36,209 bases of DNA from Candidatus Dormiibacterota bacterium (GTDB taxonomy: Bacteria; Chloroflexota; Dormibacteria; Aeolococcales; Aeolococcaceae). Numbering within the stretch: the first letter of the stretch is position 1; each line of letters begins with the position of its first letter. Positions 1 through 6,139 of this stretch are shown here, one piece after another. A program made the translations under genes and the position numbers. The DNA lies in NCBI GenBank assembly GCA_036495095.1, contig DASXNK010000146.1, positions 1-36,209 on the forward strand, read 5' to 3'. The notes beneath the pieces are model-generated. The model saw nothing but the letters and a program-made list of their open reading frames with translations. It searched no databases and was not told the DNA's origin.

Positions 1-108
1 GTCGGCCCAGACGCTGAGAGCACCGATGTAATTTCCGATGGTCAAGCTCCCAGTCGCGGTGATCCCCGACAAGACCCGTGGTTTACCCTGTGCCGCACTG
101 CCTGCCAT
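1..108 (-). CDS. trpS: tryptophanyl-tRNA synthetase, N-terminal fragment (cut by window edge)
   Basis: The minus strand from an ATG at 108 reads 36 uninterrupted codons to the edge of the window. The fragment contains KPRVLSGI, ATGSLTIGN and YIGAL, which is the start of a class I tryptophanyl-tRNA synthetase: first beta strand, then the HIGH-type ATP-binding loop. The enzyme charges tRNA-Trp in the cytoplasm. An AGAGGG ribosome-binding site sits six bases before the ATG (plus positions 115-120). The HIGH-type motif here is TIGN, with Thr in place of the usual first His; some TrpRS paralogues vary there, so this may be a second-type enzyme, but 36 residues cannot settle it. The gene is divergent from the TetR operon, with about 200 bases between the starts. 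Confidence 0.88.
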   Translation of the reverse strand, partial: MAGSAAQGKPRVLSGITATGSLTIGNYIGALSVWAD

Positions 109-245
109 TCTTATCCCTCTGTCGCACGACGCCAGCACTGCGGGGTCGGGCTCCTGGTCCACTCTCGGGAAGCGACTCGCGTCGGCGAACTCGGGCACCT
201 TCAGGGCGCCTCCGGCCGGATCCGCCAAGCCTCTCCCTCCTTGAC

Positions 246-274
246 TTGTCTACCTCCTACGGGCCGGCTATGAT
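246..274 (+). promoter_or_regulatory. promoter of the TetR-methyltransferase operon
   Basis: A -35 element TTGTCT (246-251) and a near-consensus -10 element TATGAT (269-274) are separated by 17 bases. Transcription would start near 281, leaving a leader of about 30 bases with a strong AGGGGAGGA ribosome site (298-306) before the TTG start at 311. An alternative TTGACT at 241 would give a 22-base spacer and is less likely. Confidence 0.65.
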
Positions 275-294
275 ACGGGATCGTCTCGTCTCAT
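270..294. promoter_or_regulatory. operator-like palindrome overlapping the -10 of the TetR operon
   Basis: A 25-base imperfect inverted repeat centred on 282 has half-sites ATGAtACGgGA and TCtCGTcTCAT (capitals pair). It covers the -10 element and the expected transcription start. TetR-family regulators usually bind palindromes of this kind and size in their own promoters, so autoregulation of the downstream operon is the simplest reading. Confidence 0.55.
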
Positions 295-310
295 CCTAGG
301 GGAGGAACCA

Positions 311-949
311 TTGGGTCGCCCTCTTCGCCAGGAGCGCCACGCCGACGCCCTCGACCCGCCGGCGGGTCGGCCGCCGGGCCGGCCACGCAGCGCTGACGAT
401 GAGGTCATCGCCGGGGCCGTGGTCCAGGCCCTGGTGGAGCGCGGCTATGACGGGATGACCGTCGATCACGTCGCCCGGCTCGCCGGGGTGGGTCGGGCCA
501 CGCTGTACCGGCGCTGGCCGACGAAGACGGCCATGGTGATCGACGCCCTGGGACGGGGTCGTTTCCCGACCCTGGAAGACCCCGACAGCGGCGACCCCCG
601 GGCCGACTTCGAAAGCCTGCTGCACATGCTGCAGGCGACGATCGCACGGGAGCACCACGTCATCCGGGCCCTCCAGCTCGAGGCCGCCCGTCACCCCGAC
701 ATCGGCATCGCGTTGCGCCGCGATCTCATCCCCCAGCGGAAGGAAGTGCTCATCGGCGTCCTGCGACGGGCTGCCACCGCCGGACTGCTCCGAGCACCGT
801 CCGACCTCGAGCTCCAGGCCCGGGTGGGACCCGCCCTCCTCTGGGAGCACTTCGCTCTGTCGCCCAACGAGGCCGACCCGGAGCTTCCCCGGCGCATCAC
901 CGATCTCGTCTTTGCCGATCGCCCCCAACCCAGAAGGAGCACACGATGA
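311..949 (+). CDS. TetR/AcrR family transcriptional regulator
   Basis: The protein has 212 residues. An N-terminal TetR-type helix-turn-helix occupies about residues 30-75, with the recognition segment GVGRATLYRRW at about 59-69 and the usual following Trp-Pro-Lys turn. The C-terminal half is an all-helical ligand-binding and dimerisation domain whose ligand cannot be read from sequence. The start is TTG at 311, chosen because AGGGGAGGA lies just upstream and no better start exists. The stop overlaps the ATG of the methyltransferase gene (ATGA at 946-949), so the two are translationally coupled. A palindrome covering the promoter suggests autorepression. The likely targets are its own operon: the methyltransferase and the HXXEE protein. 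Confidence 0.88.
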   Translation: MGRPLRQERHADALDPPAGRPPGRPRSADDEVIAGAVVQALVERGYDGMTVDHVARLAGVGRATLYRRWPTKTAMVIDALGRGRFPTLEDPDSGDPRADFESLLHMLQATIAREHHVIRALQLEAARHPDIGIALRRDLIPQRKEVLIGVLRRAATAGLLRAPSDLELQARVGPALLWEHFALSPNEADPELPRRITDLVFADRPQPRRSTR

Positions 950-1650
950 CTCTCCTCCCTGAGAATTTCGACCTCCACAACGTGGACTTCGATGCCCTGT
1001 ACCAGGGCGGGCAGTTGCTCGAAGGCGTCGACCTCCCCAGTATTCCCTGGGACATCGGCGCGGCTCAGCCGGTCGTCATCGAAGCCGAGCGAGCCGGGCG
1101 CTTCCGCGGTGCAGTTGTCGACGTCGGCTGTGGCCTCGGCGACAACGCCATCTTCCTCGCCGGCCAGGGCCACCAGGTCACCGGCGTCGACGCTGCCGCC
1201 ACCGCCCTCGAGCACGCCGGTCAGCGCGCCCGTGAGCGTGGCGTTGTCGTTGAGTTCACCGTGGCCGATGCCACCAGCCTGGCCGGTTTCGAAGGCCGCT
1301 TCGACAGCGCGCTCGACGCCGCCTGCTACCACTGCCTCGACGAGGAAGCCCGCCACGCCTACGCCGCCGCTCTCCACCGCGCCACCCGGCCCGACGCCCT
1401 GCTCACCCTCTTCTGTTTCCCCGCGGGCAGCACCGGCCTGGCCGCCGCGATGGGCGTCTCCGAAGACAACCTCCGCACGACCTGGGGCAACGCCGGGTGG
1501 GACATCACCGACCTGCGGCTGGCCAGCTATCACGTCAACGCCGCGGTCGGCGAGCTCGTCACCGCGTTCGGCCTCGAGTGCGAACCGGTGCCCGGCGAGC
1601 CCAGCCGCCTCCAGGCCCCCATCTGGGCGTTGCGGGCTCATCGTGTCTGA
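946..1650 (+). CDS. class I SAM-dependent methyltransferase
   Basis: The protein has 234 residues with a Rossmann methyltransferase fold. Motif I is VVDVGCGLGD at about 57-66, the acidic end of strand 2 is in VDAA (about 81-84), and VADAT follows at about 106-110. The PWDIG segment before motif I is common in small-molecule methyltransferases related to the thiopurine/tellurite type. The substrate is unknown. AAGGAG lies eight bases upstream of the ATG. The gene overlaps the TetR gene by four bases and the next gene by eight, so all three should be one transcript. A TetR-controlled methyltransferase often modifies a toxic or signalling small molecule; that role is inferred only from context. 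Confidence 0.85.
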   Translation: MTLLPENFDLHNVDFDALYQGGQLLEGVDLPSIPWDIGAAQPVVIEAERAGRFRGAVVDVGCGLGDNAIFLAGQGHQVTGVDAAATALEHAGQRARERGVVVEFTVADATSLAGFEGRFDSALDAACYHCLDEEARHAYAAALHRATRPDALLTLFCFPAGSTGLAAAMGVSEDNLRTTWGNAGWDITDLRLASYHVNAAVGELVTAFGLECEPVPGEPSRLQAPIWALRAHRV

Positions 1651-2341
1651 CGCGATCTCCTTGAAATCTCTCAGGCGGCATTGGCACGACATCGGTCTGT
1701 TTTCAGCGGTGGTCGCCGCGGTCTACGTGATCGCTGCTTGGAATGACCTTGGGATTGTACAAAGGCTGCTTCTTCTCAACTTCATCGTCGTCCTTCTCCA
1801 TCAATTTGAAGAATACAGCTGGCCAGGTGGATTTCCAGCGGTCGCGAATATGGTCATGATGCCAAGTGCCAGCCCAGACCGCTATCCGCTGAACCAGTAC
1901 TCGTCCATGGCGGCCAACCTTGTTTTTGCATATGGGTTCTACCTGGTTCCGGTCTTCTTCCCCGACGTGATCTGGCTGGGTCTAGCCCCTGTCCTGGTTG
2001 GCGCAGTTCTTCAGGTCATCGGTCACGCCATCTACGTGAACATCAAGCTTCGAACTCTCTACAGCCCTGGCGTTGCCACCGCGGTTCTTGGCCACCTCCC
2101 GATCGGTGTGATCTACATTCATCACATTCTGGCCAATAGCATGGTGAACTGGTGGGACTGGTTGCTTGCAGTGGTGTACCTGGTTGTCTTCGGGTTCCTC
2201 AACTTCTTCATGATGGAACTGAAATGGCTCGGTGACAGGAATTCACCGTACCCCTTCGGCCAGGACGAAATGGAGCGCGGCGGCATCGCGAAGAGACTTG
2301 AGCGTGTCAGAGAGAGGCAACTCGAGCTTGCCAGGCGATAA
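1643..2341 (+). CDS. HXXEE-motif integral membrane protein
   Basis: The protein has 232 residues when started at GTG 1643, which overlaps the methyltransferase stop by eight bases; TTG at 1661 is an alternative. The motif HQFEE at about 53-57 lies at the end of a hydrophobic segment and defines the HXXEE family, whose function is unknown. About six hydrophobic segments are visible, and a charged tail (ERVRERQLELARR) ends the protein. Further His residues within the membrane segments (for example GHAIYVN and YIHHIL) could bind metal with the motif. Codons such as TTT, GAA, AAT and CTT are much more frequent than in neighbouring genes and GC is visibly lower, suggesting recent acquisition. Function is unassigned. 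Confidence 0.82.
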   Translation: MSDAISLKSLRRHWHDIGLFSAVVAAVYVIAAWNDLGIVQRLLLLNFIVVLLHQFEEYSWPGGFPAVANMVMMPSASPDRYPLNQYSSMAANLVFAYGFYLVPVFFPDVIWLGLAPVLVGAVLQVIGHAIYVNIKLRTLYSPGVATAVLGHLPIGVIYIHHILANSMVNWWDWLLAVVYLVVFGFLNFFMMELKWLGDRNSPYPFGQDEMERGGIAKRLERVRERQLELARR

Positions 2342-2438
2342 GGAGAGCTCGGGTGTGCGACATGGTGCCGAGTCGGCGGCCCGACCGACGGGGTAGGGAG
2401 GTCAGTCGCCCCATGTCATGGGTGAGGAGGTTCTACCG

Positions 2439-2870
2439 ATGCGTCTCACGCGTCACGTCCCACCGCTTCTGCTCATCACCGCCTGCGTCGCCGCGTGCGG
2501 TGGGTCCTCGCCGGCCGCGGGCCAGCGGCCGCCGGCAACCGGTTCCACCGTCACCGTCGACATCCCCGGCGCCGACCGGTTCACCCCGCCCGTCGTCGAG
2601 GTGGTGAAGGGCAGCCGTGTGACCTTCACCAACCACGACGGCGATCCGCACACCGCCACCAGCGTCCCTGGGGATCCGACATCCTTCGCGCTCACGCTGC
2701 CGCCGGGCGCAAGCGCCTCGGTGGTTGTAGACAGGACCGGCGTCTACCGGTACTTCTGCGCGCTGCACGCGCGCTACGACCCGTCCACCGGCCAGATCGC
2801 CGCACTGCCCATCGCCGACCATCCCGCCGAGCCGATGGCAGGCACGTTCGTGGTCACGCCCGGCCCGTGA
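2439..2870 (+). CDS. cupredoxin-domain lipoprotein
   Basis: The protein has 143 residues. The start at ATG 2439 is chosen because GGTGAGGAGG (2421-2430) precedes it at good spacing and it begins directly with a lipoprotein signal (MRLTRH, a hydrophobic core, then VAAC with Cys20). A plastocyanin-like domain follows: strand PPVVEVVKGSRVTFTN, His71 in DGDPHTAT, then Cys107 and His110 in YFCALH. These are three of the four type-1 copper ligands. The Met ligand usually lies a few residues after the last His. Here a roughly 20-residue insertion (RYDPSTG to HPAEP) intervenes and Met133 (EPMAGTFVV) fills the equivalent place. The likely role is electron transfer or copper binding at the outer membrane-facing surface. 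It may be transcribed from its own promoter; the gap upstream is 97 bases. Confidence 0.8.
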   Translation: MRLTRHVPPLLLITACVAACGGSSPAAGQRPPATGSTVTVDIPGADRFTPPVVEVVKGSRVTFTNHDGDPHTATSVPGDPTSFALTLPPGASASVVVDRTGVYRYFCALHARYDPSTGQIAALPIADHPAEPMAGTFVVTPGP

Positions 2871-3039
2871 CCACGCCGACGGTGCGGCAGCGCCCCGCGG
2901 TCGCCGGTGGCGGCGCCTGCCCCGGAGTGCCGCGCAACGGTGCGCCTGGTGCGGGAACACCGACCCCGGCATGGTGGCCACCCCCAGCACGACGCCGACC
3001 GCGAGCGCGCCGCGCACCGTCGCGCGTGCAGAGCCGAAC

Positions 3040-3756
3040 TCACGTCCCGGGAGTGGTGGAACCGTCAGGCCGGCTCTCGAGCCCGCCCATGACCCGCACC
3101 AGACCGGGAAGATCATCGGTGAACACACCGTCGGCTCCCTGCGCCAGTACCCGCCGCGTCGCCCCCTCTGTGCGTGCACCCCAGGCGAAGAAGAGAACCC
3201 CGGCGGCATGTGCAGCGCCGACTCGTTGGCGCGTGACCTGCCGTTGGTGGAGGTTGAGCGCGGCGACGCCGGCCGCACGGAGGCGGGCGCAGAGCTGATC
3301 GAGGCTGCGTCCCGGCCAGATCATGGTGGGGTGGACCAGGTGGACCTCGGGCCAACTGGCACGCCACGCAGCCATGGCCTGCGCTCGAAACACCGTGAGC
3401 CACAGCCTGTCCGCGGCTCCATGCTCGCGCGCGACCTCCACCACCCGGGCGGCCGTCCGGGTGCCGCCGAGGTCAAGCGCCAGGTCGAAGTCCACGCCAC
3501 AGCGCGCGTACAACTCGTCGAGGGCAAGCACGGAGTCCGCCAGCTCGGCCCGGGTCTTTGCGCCCACGCGGCGCGGTTCTCGCCACGGATGTGGGTGGTA
3601 CATCACCGGGACACCGTCGCGTGTGAGCCAAACGTCTGACTCCAGCCCGCGGGCGCCGGCAGCCAGCGCCCGCTCGAAAGCCCTGGCCGTATTCCCCTCA
3701 CGCCGATGTTCCGGCGCGCCGCGGTGCGCGAAGATCAGCGGCGGCATCGCTTCCAT
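3040..3756 (-). CDS. glycerophosphodiester phosphodiesterase family protein
   Basis: The protein has 238 residues, typical of short bacterial GDPD enzymes that hydrolyse glycerophosphodiesters to glycerol-3-phosphate and an alcohol. The TIM-barrel signature is readable: AHRG at 10-13, GNTARAF, GLESDVWLTRDG at about 37-48 and MYHP at 52-55. This supplies His11, Arg12, Glu39, Asp41 and His54. The family usually has HD after the last strand where this protein has HP. The C-terminal GADGVFTDDL motif is also typical. No signal peptide is present, so it should be cytoplasmic. The first ATG (3756) is used, but ATG 3747 is almost as good. It faces the cupredoxin gene convergently across 169 bases in which no gene was seen. 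Confidence 0.87.
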   Translation of the reverse strand: MEAMPPLIFAHRGAPEHRREGNTARAFERALAAGARGLESDVWLTRDGVPVMYHPHPWREPRRVGAKTRAELADSVLALDELYARCGVDFDLALDLGGTRTAARVVEVAREHGAADRLWLTVFRAQAMAAWRASWPEVHLVHPTMIWPGRSLDQLCARLRAAGVAALNLHQRQVTRQRVGAAHAAGVLFFAWGARTEGATRRVLAQGADGVFTDDLPGLVRVMGGLESRPDGSTTPGT

Positions 3757-4148
3757 GGGCTGGACGGTATCCCTACTCCGTCGTCCTGCGCTTGAAGAAG
3801 TGGGCTGACGCCGGTGCGGCCACTGCCAGGATCATCGGGTGCTGCATCGGCCAGGCTTGGAGTAGGCCTCAATCTTTTATTTTGGTTTGCCCGAGAGGTC
3901 GTCGGTCGGCCTGGCAGCGTGGTCCACGATCGAATGGCCTGCTTCAGCGGTGAGGATCGCCAGACCTCACCCGAACATGGTGCCCTCCCCTGACGGGGCG
4001 GACGATCATGTCGCCGATGGGACGCCCGGGCGGGAGCATGAGGTAGAGGTTGCCCTCGGCGAGGACTCGCAGGTGGGCCAGCGCCGGACCCCGGTGACGG
4101 CCGGCGAGCTCGAGCGCGGTCTCGGCGGTTCGGAGAGAGGGGGGCTGG
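3757..4148. other. intergenic stretch with a possible coding relic and an AT-rich patch
   Basis: No complete gene is supported in these roughly 390 bases between the GDPD gene and tRNA-Thr. On the minus strand, about 4140 to 3949, one frame reads a protein-like run (TALELAGRHRGPALAHLR, then LAEGNLYLMLPPGRPIGDMI) ending at TGA. It has no start codon before the tRNA, so it may be the tail of a broken gene. An AT-rich patch (about 3869-3888, TCTTTTATTTTGG) stands out from the surrounding GC-rich DNA and may mark a promoter or a junction. Confidence 0.35.
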
Positions 4149-4220
4149 AGCCCAAGGTGGGAATCGAACCCACGACCTACGCCTTACCAAGACGTTGCTC
4201 TGCCCCTGAGCTACTTGGGC
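4149..4220 (-). tRNA. tRNA-Thr (anticodon GGT)
   Basis: The minus strand folds into a full cloverleaf: acceptor GCCCAAG/CTTGGGC, D arm GCTC/GAGC, anticodon stem ACGTC/GGCGT with loop TTGGTAA (anticodon GGT), and T arm GTGGG/CCCAC with TTCGATT. It is 72 bases including the discriminator T. The 3' CCA is not encoded. It lies 26 bases downstream of tRNA-Tyr on the same strand. Confidence 0.96.
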
Positions 4221-4246
4221 CTGACCCGGAGGGGGAATCGGAGGTG

Positions 4247-4329
4247 TGGGCAGGGGAGGATTCGAACCCCCGAAGGCATAGCCAGCTGATCTACAGTCAG
4301 CCCCGTTTGACCAACTTCGGTACCTGCCC
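4247..4329 (-). tRNA. tRNA-Tyr (anticodon GTA)
   Basis: The minus strand gives acceptor GGGCAGG/CCTGCCC with discriminator A. The anticodon stem-loop CTGACTGTAGATCAG carries GTA. A long class II variable arm (about TGGCTATGCCTTC) and a T loop TTCGAAT follow. The total is 83 bases, as expected for bacterial tRNA-Tyr. CCA is not encoded. It precedes tRNA-Thr(GGT). Confidence 0.95.
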
Positions 4330-4422
4330 AGGCGCGTCGCCGACCGGACCTGACGGCGGTCCGGGAGCAGCCGAGACTCTACCAGCCACGCTCGTCCCGC
4401 CTGTACGGGTCCGGTGACGGCG

Positions 4423-4454
4423 GCGGGCCGGCCCGGTCACACCGGCCGGCCCGC
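4423..4454 (-). terminator. hairpin terminator after sodN
   Basis: A perfect 11-base inverted repeat, GCGGGCCGGCC (4423-4433) and GGCCGGCCCGC (4444-4454), with a 10-base loop begins seven bases past the sodN stop codon. No T-run follows, as is usual in very GC-rich genomes. Confidence 0.6.
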
Positions 4455-4461
4455 CCCCGGC

Positions 4462-4878
4462 TCAGCTCTTGGTGGCGGCGAAGGCCGCGGCGACCTCGTC
4501 GCAGAGATCGAGAAGCTGCTGGCCCACGGCGGGGTCGTTGGTCTTCTTGGCCTCGCCCGCCTTCTTGGTGGCCCGCCAGAAGAGGTCGTGGAGCTCCGGC
4601 ACCTTGGCGAGGTGCTCCGGCTTGAAGTAGTCGGTCCAGAGCACCCAGAGGTGATGCTTGACCAGGTCGGCGCGCTCCTCCTTGATCAGGACGGCGCGCT
4701 GCTGGAAGACGGGGTCGCCGCTCCCCTGGAACTTCTCCATGCAGGCCTTCACCGACGAGGCCTCGATCCGGGCCTGGGCGGGGTCGTAGACCCCGCACGG
4801 CAGGTCGCAGTGGGCGTGGACCGCACCGGGCGCCGCAACGCGGTCTGCCAGCATCAACAGCCGGGACAGCAGGGACAT
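4462..4878 (-). CDS. sodN: nickel superoxide dismutase (NiSOD)
   Basis: The protein has 138 residues and converts superoxide to hydrogen peroxide and oxygen at a mononuclear nickel site. The diagnostic nickel hook HCDLPCGVYDP is at residues 23-33. After removal of a 22-residue propeptide (MSLLSRLLML to AVHA), His1, Cys2 and Cys6 become the nickel ligands. The remaining sequence is the four-helix bundle. The start is ATG 4878, with AAGGAG about nine bases upstream; a longer frame from 4974 would add residues with no match to the family. It follows the maturation protease sodX by 103 bases on the same strand, the standard sodN-sodX pairing in reverse order. In Streptomyces sodN is repressed by nickel-Fur (Nur) or activated by nickel; here the control is not known. 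Confidence 0.96.
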   Translation of the reverse strand: MSLLSRLLMLADRVAAPGAVHAHCDLPCGVYDPAQARIEASSVKACMEKFQGSGDPVFQQRAVLIKEERADLVKHHLWVLWTDYFKPEHLAKVPELHDLFWRATKKAGEAKKTNDPAVGQQLLDLCDEVAAAFAATKS

Positions 4879-4981
4879 CAGCTCACTCCTTCTGGGATCG
4901 GCCAGGCGCGACCGCCGGCCGGATGGCCGGAGCGGCCACGATAGTGCCATCGGGGGAACGTCCGGCGTGGCCACGAGTGCT

Positions 4982-5458
4982 CTACCCGGCCGGTCTCACC
5001 ACCGAAACCGGGCCGCGGCGGTGGGGCGGCGCGTAGCGATAGACGGCGCGCCCGCGGAGCAGGCTGGGCGGCACCGCTCCGAACTCCACGCTGTCGGTGC
5101 TCGCCCCGGGGTTGTCGCCGAGCAGCACATATCCGCCGCCGGCCCGGAGCTGGCCGCCTCCGGGGAGGGGCGCCTCGCCGCCGGGGCGGGCCGCCACCCG
5201 CTTCACCAGCGTCCGCGAGGGCTCGCGGGGGTCGGCGACCGCCACCACCGCGCCCCGGGCCGCCGGAAGCCGGACCAGGAGCAGCCTGTCGCCGGGGCAC
5301 AGCGCGGGGAGCATGCTCTCCCCGACCACCTCGACCCGGCGTGGCCGGAGCAGGCCCAGCCCGACGGCGGCGATCGCCGCCCCGGCGGAGGCGGCGGCGA
5401 GGAGGGTGCGGCGACTCGGCACCGGCCGATGGTGGACCCGTCCGCGGCCGCGCCGCAA
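4982..5458 (-). CDS. sodX: nickel-type superoxide dismutase maturation protease
   Basis: The protein has 158 residues and belongs to the signal peptidase I-like (S24/S26) family that trims the NiSOD propeptide so that His1 can bind nickel. A hydrophobic segment (AAASAGAAIAAVGLGLL, about 21-37) anchors the N-terminus. The catalytic pair is Ser48 in GESMLPAL and Lys86 in TLVKRV. The conserved GDNPGASTDS box is at about 114-123. The start is ATG 5458, although the first arginine-rich 15 residues may not be translated. The stop of the ribbon-helix-helix gene is 14 bases upstream, so these two are probably cotranscribed, with sodN following. Adjacency to sodN makes this assignment secure. Confidence 0.92.
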   Translation of the reverse strand: MRRGRGRVHHRPVPSRRTLLAAASAGAAIAAVGLGLLRPRRVEVVGESMLPALCPGDRLLLVRLPAARGAVVAVADPREPSRTLVKRVAARPGGEAPLPGGGQLRAGGGYVLLGDNPGASTDSVEFGAVPPSLLRGRAVYRYAPPHRRGPVSVVRPAG

Positions 5459-5472
5459 GGCGAACCGGAGCC

Positions 5473-5733
5473 TCAGTGGCGCTCGTCGGCCTCCGCGATG
5501 CGCGCCGGGAGCGCACCGTCCCGGGACCGACCACCCAGCCGCTCATAGACCTCCAGGTCGCGCTCCATGCAGACCCGCAGCCGGCGCTGGAACTCGGGGT
5601 CGGCACGGCGGGCGTCGAGGTGCGCGGCGATCGCAGCCCGGATCTCGTCTGCCACGGTGAGGCCCTCGACCTCGGCGACGATCTGCAGCTCGGCGGCCTG
5701 ACGCTCGTCAAGTCGAAGCGGGTAGGTCTTCAT
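5473..5733 (-). CDS. ribbon-helix-helix (CopG-like) small protein
   Basis: The protein has 86 residues. The N-terminal beta strand KTYPLRLD, followed by helices QAAELQIVAEVEG and VADEIRAAIAAHLDARR, is the pattern of a ribbon-helix-helix DNA-binding dimer. The C-terminal half (PEFQRRLRVCMERDLEVYERL) is helical and has no nickel-binding ACT domain, so it is not a full NikR. The start ATG 5733 is chosen because the RHH strand begins there; the spacing from GGGG is very short, and the leader may be minimal. It is first in a minus-strand run with sodX and sodN. Perfect palindromes lie 28 and 65 bases upstream. A role in regulating the NiSOD locus, or as an antitoxin-like autoregulator, is inference. 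Confidence 0.7.
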   Translation of the reverse strand: MKTYPLRLDERQAAELQIVAEVEGLTVADEIRAAIAAHLDARRADPEFQRRLRVCMERDLEVYERLGGRSRDGALPARIAEADERH

Positions 5734-5760
5734 CCCCAGTCCATCGTCGCGGGCGCGCTG

Positions 5761-5770
5761 ACCGTACGGT
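5761..5770. promoter_or_regulatory. perfect palindrome upstream of the RHH-sodX-sodN genes
   Basis: ACCGTACGGT is a perfect 10-base palindrome centred 32 bases upstream of the RHH start codon, placed where a minus-strand promoter would be. It shares CCGT/ACGG arms with the second palindrome at 5798-5812. This is an operator candidate for the RHH protein or a metal regulator. Confidence 0.4.
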
Positions 5771-5797
5771 ACACACCCGGAAGACACCGGCCAGCCG

Positions 5798-5812
5798 CCG
5801 TGCATTGCACGG
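5798..5812. promoter_or_regulatory. perfect 15-base palindrome in the RHH / small membrane protein divergent gap
   Basis: CCGTGCA-T-TGCACGG has perfect seven-base arms around one central base. It contains the TGCA-n-TGCA core seen in some Fur-family sites, but with different spacing from the known Nur box. Its centre is about 40 bases from the palindrome at 5761-5770. It could act on either divergent gene. Confidence 0.45.
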
Positions 5813-5831
5813 ATGGGGTGCGCCGGATGCG

Positions 5832-5861
5832 TTGCCACGACTGGGAATTTCGCACCAGTAT
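5832..5861 (+). promoter_or_regulatory. possible promoter for the small membrane protein
   Basis: TTGCCA (5832-5837) and CAGTAT (5856-5861) are separated by 18 bases on the plus strand. Start of transcription would be near 5868, about 29 bases before the ATG at 5897. TAGACT at 5878 is a competing -10 without a good -35. Confidence 0.3.
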
Positions 5862-5896
5862 CAGGTGCCCGGCGACGTAGACTGGCCCCCGCGAGG

Positions 5897-6115
5897 ATGG
5901 CCGATCGGATCGCACACACCGCCGGGACCGCCGTTGCGTGGATTCTCATCCTCGGCGTGGTCGCGAAGCTGGCGCCCGAGGCCATCAGGGAGGCGAACGA
6001 GGTGGCGTCCGAGTACGCCGGCTCGCTGCGCAACCGCTTCCACCGCAGCGCCCCCAGCGCCGACGATCTCGCCCGCCAGGTGCGTGAGCTGGCACCGGTC
6101 AGCCGAACCTGGTGA
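5897..6115 (+). CDS. small single-helix membrane protein, function unknown
   Basis: The protein has 72 residues. One transmembrane helix (TAVAWILILGVVAKLA, about 10-25) is followed by an acidic and basic cytoplasmic tail ending DLARQVRELAPVSRTW. No family is recognised. Evidence for coding is the clean helix-tail design, a terminator-like hairpin directly after the stop, and the lack of a better frame. The start is uncertain: ATG 5897 has GCGAGG immediately before it with almost no spacer. An upstream ATG at 5813 in the same frame would put 28 unlikely residues before the helix. It diverges from the RHH gene across a gap with two palindromes. Confidence 0.45.
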   Translation: MADRIAHTAGTAVAWILILGVVAKLAPEAIREANEVASEYAGSLRNRFHRSAPSADDLARQVRELAPVSRTW

Positions 6116-6139
6116 CGCCCCCGGCAGCGGCCGGGGGCG
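6116..6139 (+). terminator. hairpin after the small membrane protein gene
   Basis: CGCCCCCGG (6116-6124) and CCGGGGGCG (6131-6139) form a perfect nine-base stem with the loop CAGCGG. It starts at the base after the stop codon. Only a weak TTT follows. Confidence 0.6.

Noticed and set aside
109-245. Possible T-box leader for trpS (minus-strand GTGGACC near plus 156-162)
   Set aside because: The sequence is one base short of the T-box core GTGGNACC, and no Stem I or specifier loop can be made out in the short leader.
2342-2438. GTCGG/CCGAC hairpin after the HXXEE gene
   Set aside because: The stem is only five base pairs with no T-run, too weak to call a terminator.
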